Assembly (NCBI GenBank): GCA_023627715.1
Contig: JAMAHW010000055.1
Span: 62,001-126,000 of the forward strand
DNA length: 64,000 bases
Source: Periconia sp. R9002
Taxonomy: Eukaryota > Ascomycota > Dothideomycetes > Pleosporales > Periconiaceae
Direction of reading: 5' to 3'
This document shows positions 62,601 to 64,000 of this stretch, piece after piece. A program made the translations under genes and the position numbers. How positions within the stretch are numbered: the stretch's first letter is position 1; each line of letters begins with the position of its first letter. The notes below the pieces were generated by a model, which saw only the letters and a list, made by a program, of their open reading frames with translations, searched no databases and was not told the DNA's origin.

Positions 62601-64000
62601 AGCCCCATGCTTCAATACCATTCCAGTCCGCGTCAATTTTGACTTCAGGAGATCCAATACCGACCTGTGCAAAGTTTTGCATGATTTTAACATCGATGTA
62701 TCTCCTTTCGAGCTAACGCCTTTGCGGCGCATACAATCCAAAACCCTCAAGTCCCAAGGCTGGCTATTTGATACTTTATTTATACTCCAGCAACCAAGTC
62801 AGCCCCTTGATGAGTCTATCTGGAGTCTGGAACAAGACGCAGGTGAGATGGACTTACCAGTGGTATGCGAGATATCACAGGATAAGAGTCGAGATATGCT
62901 GAAGTTGACGCTGCACTATAATACCTCATTGATGGAGGATGTTGATGCGAAAGCCATGGTTGAAACTTTTGATGCGGCGCTGACAGCGCTCTTGAAATTC
63001 CCAAATGCTTCTGCTAATGACACAGTTGGCTTTCCATCGCAGTCATTGAGTCAGTTCAATATGAATGCTCAAAGTTCCTCTGCTTTTAAAGGAAAGCTAC
63101 TGCATCACGGCTTCGAGCAGAATGCAACTCAAAAACCGGATGCTGTCGCTCTTGAATTCTTACATGAGAGTGGGGAGAAGACAGTCCTCTCATTTGCGGC
63201 GCTCAATGACTGGGCCAACCAAATTGCACATGCACTACTCCATCAAAACATCAAAACGGAAGACATCGTCCCGGTACATGCATCAAAGAGCCCGCAGTTT
63301 TATGCGAGCATATTGGGGGTTTTGAAATCAGGCGCTGCATTTTCTCCGATTCATCCCGACCTACCAACAGAAAGGAAAAGGTTCATGCTTTCTGAGCTCC
63401 AACCCAAGGTGGTCCTATTCCACGATAGCATCATGGACTGGGCCGAGAACATCGTATGTCTCGATGTGAACGAAATCAGAAACTTCCCAAAAGAAAATCC
63501 AGTTATTAAAGATCTTCGTCCGACAAATCTCGCCTACTGCTTGTATACGTCTGGCTCCACTGGCGTGCCGAAGGCTGTGGGGGTGGAACACCGCGCTCCC
63601 ATACAAACGATAGCAAGCTCCAGAGATCTCATACCATGGAACACAAGCTCAAAATTGTTGCAATACGCAGCAACGACTTTTGATATGTGCTACTATGACT
63701 GCTTTCTTGCATGGACATTTGGCTTTACCCTCTGCGCTGCAGACCAAGGAACTATGTTGAACGACCTCACAATGACAATAAATACGCTGAGTGCCGAATT
63801 ACTTGATTTGACACCATCCGTTGCTGCATCTCTTCGTCGTGCCCAAGTACCTAGTGTCAAGTGGCTGTATTGCATCGGTGAAGCAATGACCATCGACATC
63901 ATCACAGAATGGGAAGGCGCATGTGTGAACTCTTATGGTCCTACCGAGGCAGCATTTTGCACGACTATGTTCTCAGCCAACAATAACACCAAAGCGTCCA
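56628..64000 (+). CDS. sidC: Siderophore nonribosomal peptide synthetase, SidC/NPS2-type (5' part)
   Basis: Multimodular NRPS running off the window after about 2440 residues. Exon 1 56628-60693, intron 60694-60742 (49 nt), exon 2 60743 to the edge, in frame throughout. Domain order A1-T1-C1-A2-T2-C2-A3. A1 has YTSGSTGLPKA (about residue 180), YGPTEAAIH and YRTGDK; T1 has IDSLGSI; C1 has LHHAIYDG (about 760). A2 has FTSGSTGKPKG (about 1225), GYGPSETTN across the intron and YRSGDMG; T2 has LGVDSISAIS (about 1628); C2 has CHHALYDG (about 1832). A3 has YTSGSTGVPKA (about 2289) and YGPTEAAF. Beginning with A and having three A-T-C modules matches SidC/NPS2 ferricrocin synthetases, which continue with extra T-C units. 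Next to sidA this makes an intracellular siderophore such as ferricrocin the likely product (inferred). The start is the first in-frame ATG. Confidence 0.94.

Overview
The window looks like genomic DNA of a filamentous ascomycete (Pezizomycotina; a Dothideomycete is possible but not proven). Genes carry short introns (about 47-141 nt) with GT-AG ends and CTAAC-like branch points. A HET-domain gene is present, and the catalogue is fungal: NDT80-like factor, Sfh5, Yak1, SidA and a SidC-type NRPS. I joined exons by eye and checked that every junction keeps the reading frame. Some sites, mainly starts, remain uncertain.

Layout. 1-2783: non-coding, microsatellite-rich. 2784-11368: a compact N-acetylglucosamine group made of an NDT80-like regulator (RON1 type), a GH3 beta-N-acetylglucosaminidase fused to GNAT domains, and divergently GlcNAc-6-phosphate deacetylase. 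12278-24325: housekeeping genes: Rab GTPase, flavocytochrome b2-type dehydrogenase, Mediator subunit 27, nucleoporin Nic96 and a TMEM135-like membrane protein. 25396-28861: accessory-looking pair, a HET-domain protein and a short-chain dehydrogenase. 30102-45272: Sfh5, a spliced non-coding minus-strand transcript whose introns hold box C/D snoRNA candidates, an RRM protein, a PAP2 phosphatase, eIF3c and Yak1 kinase. 46601-64000: siderophore locus with ornithine N5-monooxygenase (SidA), a full-length ABC transporter and a SidC/NPS2-type NRPS that runs off the right edge.

How the genes work together. In the GlcNAc group the GH3 enzyme would release GlcNAc from chitin fragments or glycans, a kinase not seen here would phosphorylate it, and Dac1 would deacetylate GlcNAc-6-P under the NDT80-like regulator. 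In the siderophore locus SidA makes N5-hydroxyornithine, the NRPS assembles a hydroxamate (probably ferricrocin-like), and the ABC protein may move the siderophore or its breakdown products. Four exact matches to the SreA/GATA iron-repressor consensus ATCWGATAA lie in the two intergenic regions of this locus.

Most notable: two snoRNA candidates with 13-nt complementarity to rRNA in one spliced non-coding host; the GlcNAc mini-cluster with a probable 7-nt microexon; the clustered GATA sites at the siderophore locus; and several departures from catalytic consensus (GH3, PAP2). No tRNA, rRNA, CRISPR array or intact transposon was seen.
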